Shown piece by piece: positions 18,042-26,085 of a stretch of 64,000 bases of DNA. The DNA lies in NCBI RefSeq assembly GCF_946480385.1, contig NZ_CAMLJP010000017.1, positions 4,424 to 68,423 on the forward strand. Direction: 5' to 3'. The notes beneath the pieces were generated by a model. It made no database searches. It was not told the DNA's origin and saw nothing but the letters and a program-made list of their open reading frames with translations. Every line of letters starts with the position of its first letter. Positions within the stretch are counted from its first letter, which is position 1. Made by a program: the position numbers and the translations under genes. Source of the stretch: an uncultured Azospirillum sp. (lineage in GTDB: Bacteria > Pseudomonadota > Alphaproteobacteria > Azospirillales > Azospirillaceae).

Positions 18042-18881
18042 ATGCGCATGACCGGTCGTGCCTTGGGTATTCTCGCCGTGCTGACCGTCGCGACGCAGCT
18101 TGGCGGCTGCGCCACCGCGCCGCCGCTGGAAAGCGCCAGGCTGGACGGCGAACCGCGCAGCGTGGTCCTGCAGCATCCCGCCAGCGGCGAGACGGCGTCC
18201 GTCACCTACTGGCGCCCCGGTGACGGGTATGACCCGGCCGCAATGCGCGAGATCGACGTCCTGTTCCGCGACCGCCGCAGCGACGAGGTGATCCCGGTCG
18301 ATCCGGCCCTGGTCGATATGCTGGTGGAGCTGCGCCAGCGCGTCGGCGCGCCGGCGGAGTCGCCGATCCGCATCACGTCGGGCTACCGGTCGAGCGCAAC
18401 CAATGCCAGCCTCGCCCGGACGAACCCGAACGTCGCCGAGAACTCCTATCACATGCGCGGTCAGGCGGCGGACTTCTCCATCGCCGGCATCCCGCCCGCG
18501 CGGCTGGCGGAGGAAGCGGCGGCGATGCAACGCGGCGGCTACGCCATGTACGCCCACACCGGCCATGTCCATGTCGACACCGGCCCCTTCCGCACCTGGA
18601 CGCCGAAGACCGGCGAACCGCGCGCGCCGCAGATCCTGGAGGCGCAGGCCCGTGCCCGCGCCAGGGCTCAGGCGCTCGCCATGAAGCATGGCGGCGGCAA
18701 GGGCCGCGTGCAGGTGGCCGAGGCGGCGGCCAAGGCGGTCAAGCCGGGCAAGTCGCCGGCGAAGCCCGCCAAGGCTCCGGCGAAGTCCGCCGTCCGGGCG
18801 GCGGCCCCCGATCTGTCGCGCGTCCGCGTGGCGCTGGCCCAGGTGAAGGAAATGCCGGTGCAGAAGCCGGCGAAACGCTAG
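18042..18881 (+). CDS. DUF882 (YcbK-like, peptidase M15 fold) lipoprotein
   Basis: The ATG at 18042 follows GGGGGGAAAAGC and gives 279 residues with a lipobox (QLGGC, Cys about 24). The core RITSGYRSSATNASLA followed by SYHMRGQAADFSI and AMYAHTGHVHVDTG carries the His/Asp zinc ligands of DUF882/YcbK peptidases, which are related to D,D- and L,D-carboxypeptidases acting on peptidoglycan. The C-terminal 80 residues are a Lys/Ala-rich tail that may bind the wall or polyanions. A histidine phosphatase gene follows after 40 bp. Confidence 0.87.
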   Translation: MRMTGRALGILAVLTVATQLGGCATAPPLESARLDGEPRSVVLQHPASGETASVTYWRPGDGYDPAAMREIDVLFRDRRSDEVIPVDPALVDMLVELRQRVGAPAESPIRITSGYRSSATNASLARTNPNVAENSYHMRGQAADFSIAGIPPARLAEEAAAMQRGGYAMYAHTGHVHVDTGPFRTWTPKTGEPRAPQILEAQARARARAQALAMKHGGGKGRVQVAEAAAKAVKPGKSPAKPAKAPAKSAVRAAAPDLSRVRVALAQVKEMPVQKPAKR

Positions 18882-18921
18882 GGTCCGGGCGCAGTCCCGT
18901 CCCCCGCGCACCGGTACCGTC

Positions 18922-19503
18922 ATGACCACCCTGCTGATCCTCCGCCACGGCCCGACCGCCTGGAACGCCGAAGGGCGCATCCAGGGCAGCATCGACGAGC
19001 CGCTGTCCGACGCCGGCCGCGCACGGGTTGCCCGCTATCGCCTGCCGCCCGAGTCGGCCGGTCTGCGCTGGGTCGCCAGCCCGAAGCGCCGAGCCTGGGA
19101 GACCGCGACCCTGCTCGGCCTCGATCCCACGCCGGAGCCGCGGATCGTCGAAATGGATTGGGGCGAGTGGGAAGGCAACCGCACCGAGGACCTGCGCGCC
19201 GACGGCCGCATGCCGGCCCGCCACGACCGGCTGGGGCTGGACTTCGAGGCGCCCGGCGGTGAAAGCCCGCGCGAGGTGCAGGCCCGTCTGCGCTCCTGGC
19301 TCGCCGATCTGGCGGTGGAGGGGCGTCCGACCGGCGCCGTCGCCCACAACGGCATCCTGCGCGCACTCTATTCGCTCGCCACCGGCTGGGACATGCGCGA
19401 CGACCCGGCGGAGGAACTGCGCAACGGCTGCGCCCACCTGTTCCGCATCACGCAAGACGGCGCGCCGGAACTGGTGCGGCTGAACATCAGCCTGCTGGAG
19501 TAA
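18922..19503 (+). CDS. Histidine phosphatase (phosphoglycerate mutase-like) family protein
   Basis: The 193-residue protein starts MTTLLILRHG with the catalytic RHG at residues 8-10 (His9 phosphoacceptor). It continues with the usual LSDAGRARV and ASPKRRAWETA, and has a second histidine in VAHNGILRAL, completing the branch-2 His phosphatase active site. Members dephosphorylate small phosphoesters such as alpha-ribazole phosphate or sugar phosphates; the substrate is not evident here. It is convergent with xthA across 40 bp containing a short G/C hairpin. Confidence 0.87.
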   Translation: MTTLLILRHGPTAWNAEGRIQGSIDEPLSDAGRARVARYRLPPESAGLRWVASPKRRAWETATLLGLDPTPEPRIVEMDWGEWEGNRTEDLRADGRMPARHDRLGLDFEAPGGESPREVQARLRSWLADLAVEGRPTGAVAHNGILRALYSLATGWDMRDDPAEELRNGCAHLFRITQDGAPELVRLNISLLE

Positions 19504-19543
19504 GGGGGCACGACGGCCCCCTCCCCCATCAAACGTTCAAATT

Positions 19544-20338
19544 TCAAACATCCAGATCGACGATCACCGGCACATGGTCCGACGGCTTGGGCTCCCAGCC
19601 GCGGGCGTCGCGCAGCACCTTGATGCCGGTCAGCGCCCCTTCCAGCGGCGGGGTCACCCAGATGTGGTCCAAGCGCCGGCCGCGGTTGGAGGCGGCCCAG
19701 TCCTTCGCCCGGTAGCTCCACCAGGTGTAGAGCTTCTCCTCCGGCGGAACGAAGCGGCGCAGGGCGTCGACCCAGCCGGCGGACGCCTGCATCGCCCCGA
19801 GCTTTTCCACCTCGATCGGCGTGTGTGAGACCACCGACAGCAATTCCTTGTGGCTCCAGACGTCCTGTTCCAGCGGCGCGATGTTCAGGTCGCCGACCAG
19901 CACCATCGGCCGGTCGGACCGCCGCTCCGTGCCCAGCCAGTGGGTCATCTCGTCGAGGAACTGGAGCTTGTGGGCGAACTTGTCGTTCACCGCCGGGTCG
20001 GGGATGTCGCCGCCGGCGGGGATGTAGACGCAATGCAGCTCGATCCCGCCCGGCAGATGGGCCAGCGCGTGGCGGCAGTCCTGCTTGCCGCACCAGTGCT
20101 GGACGTCCTGCGACTCGAAGGGCAGGCGCGACAGGATGGCGACGCCGTTGTAGCTCTTCATCCCGTGGATGTGGGCGTGGACATAGCCGCGCTCCGCCAG
20201 CGGGCCGAGCGGGAAGTCGGCGTCCACCACCTTGGTTTCCTGCAGGCAGATCACGTCCGGCTGCTCCTCCTCCATCAGGCGGAGGAGGAGGTCCAGACGC
20301 ATGCGGACCGAATTGATGTTCCAGGTCGCGATGCGCAT
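19544..20338 (-). CDS. xthA: Exodeoxyribonuclease III
   Basis: The 264-residue protein matches the ExoIII/AP-endonuclease family. It begins MRIATWNINSVRMRLDLL with the conserved Asn, CLQETKV carries the metal-binding Glu34, GDLNIAP the Asp/Asn pair, and PSDHVPV the terminal catalytic Asp254-His255. The enzyme repairs abasic sites and removes 3' blocking groups. Length is standard. The next minus-strand gene upstream (FAH family) ends 11 bp before this start, so the two probably form an operon. Confidence 0.95.
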   Translation of the reverse strand: MRIATWNINSVRMRLDLLLRLMEEEQPDVICLQETKVVDADFPLGPLAERGYVHAHIHGMKSYNGVAILSRLPFESQDVQHWCGKQDCRHALAHLPGGIELHCVYIPAGGDIPDPAVNDKFAHKLQFLDEMTHWLGTERRSDRPMVLVGDLNIAPLEQDVWSHKELLSVVSHTPIEVEKLGAMQASAGWVDALRRFVPPEEKLYTWWSYRAKDWAASNRGRRLDHIWVTPPLEGALTGIKVLRDARGWEPKPSDHVPVIVDLDV

Positions 20339-20348
20339 TGCCGGCGGC

Positions 20349-21032
20349 TCAGGCGATGGTCAGGGTCAGGGTGCCGACGCCTTCGACCGCGCCGGTCAGC
20401 ACGTCGCCGGCCACCACCGCGCCGACGCCCTCCGGCGTGCCGGTGTAGATCAGGTCGCCCGGCTGCAGCTCGACCAACCCGGACAGGTAGGAGATCGTCT
20501 CCGCCACCGACCAGATCAGGTCGGACAGGTCGCCCTTCTGCCGCGGCGCGCCGTTCACCTCCAGGGTGACCGCGCCCTTGGCCGGATGGCCGATGTCAGC
20601 GGCGGTGCGGATCTCGGAACAGGGCGCCGACTGGTCGAAGCCCTTGCCCATGTCCCAGGGCTTGCCCTCCTTCTTGGCGGCGTTCTGCAGGTCGCGCCGG
20701 GTCATGTCGAGCCCGACGGCATAGCCGAACACATGGTCCAGAGCGCGGTCGACCGGAATGTCGCGCCCGCCGGTGCCAATCGCCACCACCAGCTCGATCT
20801 CGTGATGCAGGTTGGCGGTCTTCGGCGGATAGGGGATGGTGGCGCCGTCGGCGACGATGGCGTCGGCCGGCTTCATGAAGAAGAAGGGCGGCTCGCGGTC
20901 GGGATCGGCGCCCATCTCGCGCGCATGGGCGGCATAATTGCGGCCGACGCAATAGATGCGGCGCACCGGAAACGGATCGCCGCCCGCGACGGGGACGGCC
21001 GGCTGGGACCACAGGGGAATGGCGAAGGCCAT
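20349..21032 (-). CDS. Fumarylacetoacetate hydrolase (FAH) family protein
   Basis: With ATG 21032 the product has 227 residues, the usual length of single-domain FAH proteins. It has [30 protein letters not shown], and metal ligands in [12 protein letters not shown], plus the C-terminal [10 protein letters not shown]. These enzymes cleave C-C bonds or decarboxylate keto acids (for example acylpyruvases or oxaloacetate decarboxylase FAHD1). The longer frame to 21155 is rejected because the extra residues are not family-like. It precedes xthA by 11 bp. Confidence 0.9.
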   Translation of the reverse strand: MAFAIPLWSQPAVPVAGGDPFPVRRIYCVGRNYAAHAREMGADPDREPPFFFMKPADAIVADGATIPYPPKTANLHHEIELVVAIGTGGRDIPVDRALDHVFGYAVGLDMTRRDLQNAAKKEGKPWDMGKGFDQSAPCSEIRTAADIGHPAKGAVTLEVNGAPRQKGDLSDLIWSVAETISYLSGLVELQPGDLIYTGTPEGVGAVVAGDVLTGAVEGVGTLTLTIA

Positions 21033-21153
21033 AGCATCGGCTCTCTGGTTGGAACGCTTACCCACAGCTAACCCGAAAGCCGCCAACGGACCAAGCGTCC
21101 AACCATCCGCCCTGCCCTGCAAATCGTTCCCGCGTTCCAGACAGGGGTCGGCC

Positions 21154-21191
21154 AAAAACGAAGACGCCCGGTCTGGGGGGGACCGGGCGTC
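21154..21191 (-). terminator. Minus-strand intrinsic terminator without an upstream gene
   Basis: Read on the minus strand, GACGCCCGGTC and GACCGGGCGTC form a perfect 11-bp stem, followed by TTCGTTTTT. It lies 120-160 bp upstream of the FAH gene start, so a transcript starting further upstream on the minus strand would end here. It may be an attenuator or the 3' end of a small RNA. Confidence 0.75.
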
Positions 21192-21320
21192 GGAAGCTCC
21201 GATTCGGGAACCCGCGCGCGGCAGGGGAAACCGCTGGGCGGGCGATCGGCGTCAAATCGGCGTCGATCACTTCTTGACTCTTCAAGATGGAATTTGTACG
21301 CCCCCTCACCAATACGTTTC

Positions 21321-21339
21321 ACGCATATCTGATATGCGT
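21321..21339. promoter_or_regulatory. Candidate MarR operator, 19-bp perfect palindrome
   Basis: ACGCATATC-T-GATATGCGT has perfect 9-bp arms around one central base, 82 bp upstream of the MarR start. MarR dimers typically bind such 16-20 bp inverted repeats in their own promoters, so autoregulation is the simplest reading. Confidence 0.6.
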
Positions 21340-21421
21340 CAGCCTTCCGCTGTGCGGTTCTTGCTGACAAACGAAAGCCTTGCCCGCATTTTATCCGTTC
21401 ATCCGATAATTCATCCAAAAT

Positions 21422-21928
21422 ATGGCATCCACGGTGACTGACAACGAGCGTTCCACCCCCGCCGACCGGCGGTCGCGTCTGCGGCCCGGCAAGAACGGCA
21501 AGCTCGCCCTTGGCCCCCTTCCGGAGCTGGTGGGTTACAACCTGCGCAAGGCTCAGGTTGCGGTGTTCCAGAGCTTTCAGAATGCGGTCGCTCCGCATGA
21601 CATCACGCCCGGCCAGTTCGGCGTGCTGATCATGATCCGGGAGAACGAGGGCCTGTCGCAGTCCGACCTGGGCACGGCGGTCGGCATCGACCGGTCGACC
21701 ATGGTCGCTGTGATCGACCGTCTCGAGTCGCGCGGCCTCGTCGTGCGCGCGCCCTCGCCCAACGACCGCCGCTCCTACGCGCTGCGCCTGTCGCCGGAAG
21801 GCCAGACGCTGATGGACGACCTGATCCCGCGCGTCCAGGCGCACGACCAGGGCATGGTCAAGGACCTGTCCCCGGAAGAGCAGGCGCAGTTCATCGACTT
21901 CCTGCGCCGCGTGTCGCGGTCGAAGTAA
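21422..21928 (+). CDS. MarR-family transcriptional regulator
   Basis: The 168-residue protein has a basic N-terminal extension of about 35 residues, then a MarR winged helix: PGQFGVLIMIRENEGLSQSDLGTAVGIDRSTMVAVIDRLE... with recognition helix near IDRSTMVAVID and wing RAPSPNDRRSYALRLS. It probably represses a divergent or own promoter in response to a small phenolic ligand; the ligand is unknown. A terminator follows at 21971. A 19-bp palindrome upstream is a candidate operator. Confidence 0.92.
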   Translation: MASTVTDNERSTPADRRSRLRPGKNGKLALGPLPELVGYNLRKAQVAVFQSFQNAVAPHDITPGQFGVLIMIRENEGLSQSDLGTAVGIDRSTMVAVIDRLESRGLVVRAPSPNDRRSYALRLSPEGQTLMDDLIPRVQAHDQGMVKDLSPEEQAQFIDFLRRVSRSK

Positions 21929-21949
21929 GGGGCGCCGCCCCTTCCGTTC

Positions 21950-22018
21950 CAGGCACCGGAAACGACTGACAGCCCGCCCCGCACCGGCAATCGCCGAATG
22001 CGGGGCGGGCTTTTCTAT
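21950..22018 (+). repeat. 69-bp direct repeat, copy 1 (contains MarR terminator)
   Basis: This 69-bp segment recurs at 24431-24499 with 4 mismatches (65/69 identical). Copy 1 has an undamaged terminator hairpin, so it is probably the original. Together the two copies bracket the repeat/PPC gene. Confidence 0.9.
21971..22018 (+). terminator. Intrinsic terminator of the MarR gene
   Basis: AGCCCGCCCCGCA and TGCGGGGCGGGCT form a perfect 13-bp stem around a 15-nt loop (itself partly paired), followed by TTTCTATTT. Confidence 0.85.
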
Positions 22019-22280
22019 TTGGGCGGGGCGGGAGAGGGATTCCTTGCCATCGTCGCCGAAGGTCTTGGTCGGGCAAAGCTTTTGCCGCCGTAGCCTTCCA
22101 ACCGAGGCTCGCTTGAAGCAACAGGCGATGCTCGCATCATTTTTACAATCCCGCGGCAAGAAAGCGTCTTGCCAAGCGATCACATCTATCGCACACCATA
22201 AATACGTGTGAGAACTAACGCGCTGACCATTTTTTATATTTTCAACAAATCCAACGCTACCATCAAGAACGGTGCGCACC

Positions 22281-24356
22281 ATGACGTCAACCCCCAGCAA
22301 CCAAGTGGGTTTCGACGCGCTGAGCTACCTCGCCGCGAACCCCGACCTGATCCGGGCCTTCGGCATCGACACCACCGCAGCGGCGCAGCATTTCTCCACC
22401 TACGGATCCGCCGAAGGCCGCTCGACCACGTTCGACGCCTTGAGCTACGAAGCCGCCAATCCCGACCTCTCGGCAGCATTCGGCACCGACACCGCTGCCG
22501 CCACGCGGCACTACATCGAATTCGGCTTCAAGGAAGGGCGGTCGACCGCGTTCGACGCCTTGAGCTACACGGCCGCCAACCCCGACCTTCTGGCGGCCTT
22601 CGGCACCGACACCGTCGCCGCCACGCGGCACTACATCGAATTCGGGCAGCGCGAGGGCCGCAACACCTATTTCAACGCCGCCGGCTATCTGTCCGCGAAT
22701 GCCGACCTGCGGGCGGCCTTCGGCACCGACATGGCCGCCGCACAACGCCACTATATCCAGAACGGCTTCCACGAGGGACGGACGATCCCGGTGGACGACT
22801 ATGCCGAGAACACCACGACGATTGGCCGCGTCAGCAGCGGGACCGCCGCCACCGGCATGATCGAGCGGGCCTACGACGTCGATTGGTTCAGGACAACGCT
22901 GAATGCGGGCACGACCTACACGCTTTCGGTGAGCTTTCCCGGCAAGGGCACCCACGACTTCGCGCTCATCGACGGACGCGGCACCATCCTGGCGAGCGAC
23001 GGCGACCGGGACGGCGACGGCGTCCACACGGTCACCTACACGCCTGGCACGAGCGGCTCCGTCTACGCGGCGGTGAGCGGCTTCACCACCGGACGCTATT
23101 CGATCTCCATGACCGGCGGCGACGTCACGAACACGACGACGACGACCACCACAACAACGACCACGACGACGACCGTCACCACCACCACCCCGGTCACGCT
23201 GTCGGATGATTTCTCCAACAACGTCTGGACCACGGGGCGGCTTACGGTCGGCGGCACCGCCAGCGGCGTGGTGGAGAAGGATTTCGACAAGGATTGGTTC
23301 GCCGTGACGCTGGAGCGGGGATCGGTGTACCGGTTCGGCACCAGCGTCAGCACCGGCAACTCGCGTCCGACGCTCAGGCTCTATGACGCCGAGGGCTATC
23401 GGATGACCACACGGTCCTACATGCCGGGCGGGGAAAGCATGACATCCACGCCGGAAATCACGGTGGCGACGACCGGCACCTATTACCTGGAACATGATTT
23501 CGTGCTCGGACCCGGCGCCAGGGATGCGGTTCCCTACACGGTCTGGGCGCAGAGGGTGGCGATCGATTCCGCGTTTTCCGACGAGTTCGGCAATTCGCCG
23601 GGCACGGCCGGGCGGATGTCGGTCGGCGAGACGATCACGGGCGCCATCAACCAGACTTGGGACGAGGATTACATCGCCGTGTCCCTGCAGCAGGGCCACA
23701 GCTACACATTCGACGTGACCACGCCGGGTCAGGCTTTCAACTTGGCGATCAATGACGCACTCGGCAATGACGGCTGGCTGGGACCGGCGGACGACAACAC
23801 CGGCATCTACTATTACACCTCCAGCGGCGGCCATCGATTCTACAGCTATACCGCCAACAAGACCGAAACCTACCGCATCAAGCTGTCGGGCAACGATGTC
23901 GGCCCCTACTCCCTCAAGGCCACCGACAACGGCATGGTCGACGACATCGCCAACGACGCGAGCACGACCGCGCGTCTGGCGGTCGGCGGCAGCGCCACGG
24001 GGCACATCGATTACCGCCCGACCGGCGGTTCCTCGAACGGGGACAGCGACTGGTTTGCGGTGTCGCTCCAGGCCGGCCAGACCTATGAATTCGACCTCAG
24101 GAGGGACGGCGACGGCGCCGGCCTGATCCTGCGCGATCAGCAGGGCAGAGCCGTGTCCGGCGGAACCAGCGTCGATTTCTGGAACTATACCTGGGGCAAC
24201 GACAAACTGCTCTTCACCGCGACACAGTCCGGCACCCACTACCTCACGGTCAATGCGCTGATGGCCGGAACCGGGACGGATCTGGCCGGCTACACGGTCA
24301 GCGCCCGGCTGAGCGGCGGATCGGCCATGGCATCGCTGGCCGGGTTCCCCGGCTGA
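22281..24356 (+). CDS. 40-residue-repeat and PPC-domain protein, putative secreted/surface
   Basis: The 691-residue protein (ATG 22281; GTG at 22272 is the alternative) has four exact-length 40-residue repeats at residues 11-50, 51-90, 91-130 and 131-170. Their pattern is FDALSYxAANPDLxAAFGTD...AATRHYIEFG..EGR. Four PPC-like beta domains follow (about 183-282, 308-415, 425-545, 550-685), each with a D-W-F or D-Y-I motif such as DSDWFAVSLQAGQTYEFDL. A Thr-rich linker (285-303) lies after the first. PPC domains are usually found in secreted proteins. There is no N-terminal signal peptide, so export would need a non-Sec route such as type I secretion. No catalytic domain is visible. It is flanked by 69-bp direct repeats. 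Confidence 0.85.
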   Translation: MTSTPSNQVGFDALSYLAANPDLIRAFGIDTTAAAQHFSTYGSAEGRSTTFDALSYEAANPDLSAAFGTDTAAATRHYIEFGFKEGRSTAFDALSYTAANPDLLAAFGTDTVAATRHYIEFGQREGRNTYFNAAGYLSANADLRAAFGTDMAAAQRHYIQNGFHEGRTIPVDDYAENTTTIGRVSSGTAATGMIERAYDVDWFRTTLNAGTTYTLSVSFPGKGTHDFALIDGRGTILASDGDRDGDGVHTVTYTPGTSGSVYAAVSGFTTGRYSISMTGGDVTNTTTTTTTTTTTTTTVTTTTPVTLSDDFSNNVWTTGRLTVGGTASGVVEKDFDKDWFAVTLERGSVYRFGTSVSTGNSRPTLRLYDAEGYRMTTRSYMPGGESMTSTPEITVATTGTYYLEHDFVLGPGARDAVPYTVWAQRVAIDSAFSDEFGNSPGTAGRMSVGETITGAINQTWDEDYIAVSLQQGHSYTFDVTTPGQAFNLAINDALGNDGWLGPADDNTGIYYYTSSGGHRFYSYTANKTETYRIKLSGNDVGPYSLKATDNGMVDDIANDASTTARLAVGGSATGHIDYRPTGGSSNGDSDWFAVSLQAGQTYEFDLRRDGDGAGLILRDQQGRAVSGGTSVDFWNYTWGNDKLLFTATQSGTHYLTVNALMAGTGTDLAGYTVSARLSGGSAMASLAGFPG
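22311..22790 (+). repeat. Four tandem 120-bp repeats
   Basis: Units at 22311-22430, 22431-22550, 22551-22670 and 22671-22790 each encode 40 residues without any indel between copies. The middle two are most alike. Such in-frame tandem units can vary in number by recombination. Confidence 0.9.
23133..23189 (+). repeat. Poly-threonine codon tract
   Basis: Fourteen consecutive ACN codons, one GTC and four ACC codons encode a Thr-rich linker (residues 285-303) between PPC-like domains 1 and 2. Mixed ACG/ACC/ACA use suggests the tract is not a very recent slippage product. Confidence 0.85.
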
Positions 24357-24430
24357 CCGCCACGCCGCGGTGCCCGCCCGTCCAGGCGCGCCGCGGCCCG
24401 GTCGGTGCCAGGGACCCGTCCCTGGAAGAG

Positions 24431-24499
24431 CAGGCACCGGAAAAGACTGACAGCCCGCACCGCACCGGCAATCGCCGGATGGGGGGCGGGCTTTTCTAT
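24431..24499 (+). repeat. 69-bp direct repeat, copy 2 (decayed terminator)
   Basis: This segment matches 21950-22018 at 65 of 69 positions. Two of the four changes break pairs in the terminator stem. It lies 74 bp after the repeat/PPC stop codon. Confidence 0.9.
24452..24499 (+). terminator. Possible terminator of the repeat/PPC gene
   Basis: The stem AGCCCGC...GCGGGCT is kept but two internal pairs are lost relative to copy 1, followed by TTTCTAT. It may still end transcription of the PPC gene. Confidence 0.55.
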
Positions 24500-24579
24500 G
24501 GCGTGGCGAGTTGACCCGGAACGCCCTTTTGCCAAAACGAAGAGAGTGACTGACCCAACCGGGGGCCTGATTTCAGGCT

Positions 24580-25029
24580 TCAGTCGACTTCGTTGGCAGT
24601 CAGGAACATCGCCTTTGAAAGGGCGGCAAAGAACTGCTGGTAAGGCTCCGCATCCGATACCGCGACCAGATTGTATTGCGCGCTCGCGCGCACCGACATT
24701 TGGGTTTTGCCGCGCGGGCGAACGGTAACCGTCATGCGCATGGCATAGCCGGACAGCTTGGTTCCGCTGATGATCCCCAACTGCTCATCGGCCTTATCGA
24801 TGACGAAGCCCAGATCCTGAAGACTGCTGATTACCGTACGGATCGTCAGGTTGCGGTCACTTGTGTCGAATGCACGCGTCTGGATCGCACGCAGTTCGAC
24901 CTGGCTCTTGTCAACAGCCATCACCTGTTGCTTCGAGTCCGTTTGACACCCGCCGAGCGGAAGAAATGCCAGGGTGAGTGCCATGGCCAAGCCGCGGACC
25001 GACAGAGTGCGGCAATTGGGCATGCTCAT
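24580..25029 (-). CDS. Lipoprotein, B-type paralogue 2 of the duplicated module
   Basis: The 149-residue protein has a signal peptide and lipobox (PLGGC, Cys about 28). The mature part begins with ELRAIQTRAFDTSDRN, then SLQDLGFVIDKADEQLG, and ends FFAALSKAMFLTANEVD. All these are shared with the 165-residue protein encoded at 26086-26583, and more weakly with the two 184-residue lipoproteins. No known family name comes to mind. Its ATG overlaps the stop of the preceding A-type gene (ATGA at 25026-25029), so the pair is translationally coupled. Localisation to the inner face of the outer membrane is inferred from the lipobox with Gln at +2. Confidence 0.85.
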   Translation of the reverse strand: MSMPNCRTLSVRGLAMALTLAFLPLGGCQTDSKQQVMAVDKSQVELRAIQTRAFDTSDRNLTIRTVISSLQDLGFVIDKADEQLGIISGTKLSGYAMRMTVTVRPRGKTQMSVRASAQYNLVAVSDAEPYQQFFAALSKAMFLTANEVD

Positions 25030-25580
25030 ATCTGGTGCGCCTCAAGGAAAACGGATTGTGAAAGCTTTTCGAAGAATTGCTGATGGATTTCGGGCTTGTC
25101 GATCGTCTCGACTCGCGAGACTTGGTTCTTCGTGTTCCAGATTACGCGCTGGAATGTCGCGCGGACGACGATGCCGCTCCGATCGGCCGTAGGGCGCGTC
25201 ACAATGGAGATCCTGATTTTCTGATTGGCGTCCCACACCGGATCAGCACGTCCTCCCATGGCCGCGACCAGGAGAGCAAAAAAGACTTGTCCGGCAACCT
25301 GCCCCGATTCGACCGCATCGCGATCCTTGGAAGCGACGATCAGCCCGGCCTTGAGGTTGGTCTCCTCGGTGGTAAACCCCAGGTCCTGCAACACGCCGGC
25401 AGATGCCGCGAGGATCGCTTGTTCATCGGCCGTGTCGAAACGCCGGGTTTGCATCTGACGCTGCCCAAGGCTCTCAGCCGCCAGGGTGAGCGCAGCGGCC
25501 TGCTGCTGCGCTCCCGGAGTCTGCTGGCAGCCTGCCAACGCCGTTAGGATCAGGGCGGATACGACAACCCGGCATTTCAT
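25026..25580 (-). CDS. Lipoprotein, A-type paralogue 2 of the duplicated module
   Basis: The 184-residue protein has a lipobox (LTALAGC, Cys 18). Shared elements with the A-type protein at 26580-27134 are RQMQTRRFDTADEQ, VLQDLGFTTEE, GLIVASKDRDA, a short hydrophobic stretch (about 98-112), and the end QFFEKLSQSVFLEAHQI. The two A proteins are the same length. It overlaps the downstream B-type gene by 4 bp. No function is known to me; the membrane-proximal hydrophobic stretch could insert in the outer membrane or bind a partner. Confidence 0.85.
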   Translation of the reverse strand: MKCRVVVSALILTALAGCQQTPGAQQQAAALTLAAESLGQRQMQTRRFDTADEQAILAASAGVLQDLGFTTEETNLKAGLIVASKDRDAVESGQVAGQVFFALLVAAMGGRADPVWDANQKIRISIVTRPTADRSGIVVRATFQRVIWNTKNQVSRVETIDKPEIHQQFFEKLSQSVFLEAHQI

Positions 25581-25593
25581 GCTGCAGCTCCCG

Positions 25594-26061
25594 TCAGAAG
25601 CTGCTGGAGCGGTACGAGAAATCGCGGACCCGGCTGTTCTCGTCGAACTTGACGATCACCGTCAACGTCCGCTGTGAGGTGCTGCGCGCGCCCGCGGCGC
25701 CGCTGACGCCAGCGCCGCCCAAGGCGCCGCCGATGCCGGCACCGATCGGGCCACCGCCCAGAATCAATGCGTTCACTCCGCCGCTGCTGGAAGAGTACGC
25801 GGTTTCCGTCGAGATCTTGTCATAGACCCAGTTCTCGCGCCGACGGTCATCCGTCGTCACCATGTTGGGCGAACCAAGCACCTCCACGACTTCGGCACTC
25901 GTCATGCCGATGCGGATCTCGCGCTGCACCTTGCCGACGGTCAGGCGATCGCCATCCTGCGCCTGACGGACGGCCGCAGCATGCTCTCCCGCCGTCTGGC
26001 AACCGGCGAGCAGCACCGAGGCAAGCCCCATCGCGGCCAATGAGAAATTCTTGAAGAGCAT
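25594..26061 (-). CDS. SmpA/OmlA (BamE-like) domain lipoprotein
   Basis: The 155-residue protein has a lipobox (SVLLAGC, Cys 21) and a BamE-like segment: VQREIRIGMTSAEVVEVLGSPN and then RRRENWVYDK, matching the G-M-(S/T)-x-x-(E/D)-V-x-x-x-L-G-x-P motif of SmpA/OmlA. A glycine-rich stretch (about 100-125) is inserted before the final strand (RTLTVIVKFDENSRVRDFSY). BamE helps the BAM complex insert outer-membrane proteins. It sits between the two copies of the A-B lipoprotein pair, 13 bp from one and 24 bp from the other, so all five are probably one operon. Confidence 0.85.
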   Translation of the reverse strand: MLFKNFSLAAMGLASVLLAGCQTAGEHAAAVRQAQDGDRLTVGKVQREIRIGMTSAEVVEVLGSPNMVTTDDRRRENWVYDKISTETAYSSSSGGVNALILGGGPIGAGIGGALGGAGVSGAAGARSTSQRTLTVIVKFDENSRVRDFSYRSSSF

Positions 26062-26085
26062 GGAAAGACCTCGATCTGAATAGGA

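Larger units (their letters stand above)
21033..21421. other. Divergent intergenic region, FAH gene / MarR gene
   Basis: These 389 bp hold a minus-strand intrinsic terminator (21154-21191), a 19-bp perfect palindrome (21321-21339) and an AT-rich stretch just upstream of the MarR gene. No gene is supported between them, so the terminator belongs to an unidentified minus-strand transcript. Confidence 0.6.
21929..22280. other. Intergenic region upstream of the repeat/PPC gene
   Basis: The first 90 bp carry the MarR terminator and the first copy of a 69-bp direct repeat. The remaining 260 bp fall in GC content toward the gene, with an AT-rich run (ATTTTTTATATTTTC) near 22228-22243 that is a plausible promoter of the repeat protein. 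No gene is supported here. Confidence 0.5.

Noticed and set aside
22287..24437. 716-codon open frame on the minus strand opposite the repeat/PPC gene
   Set aside because: The plus-strand protein shows exact 40-residue repeats and PPC motifs; the minus frame shows none and is a shadow.
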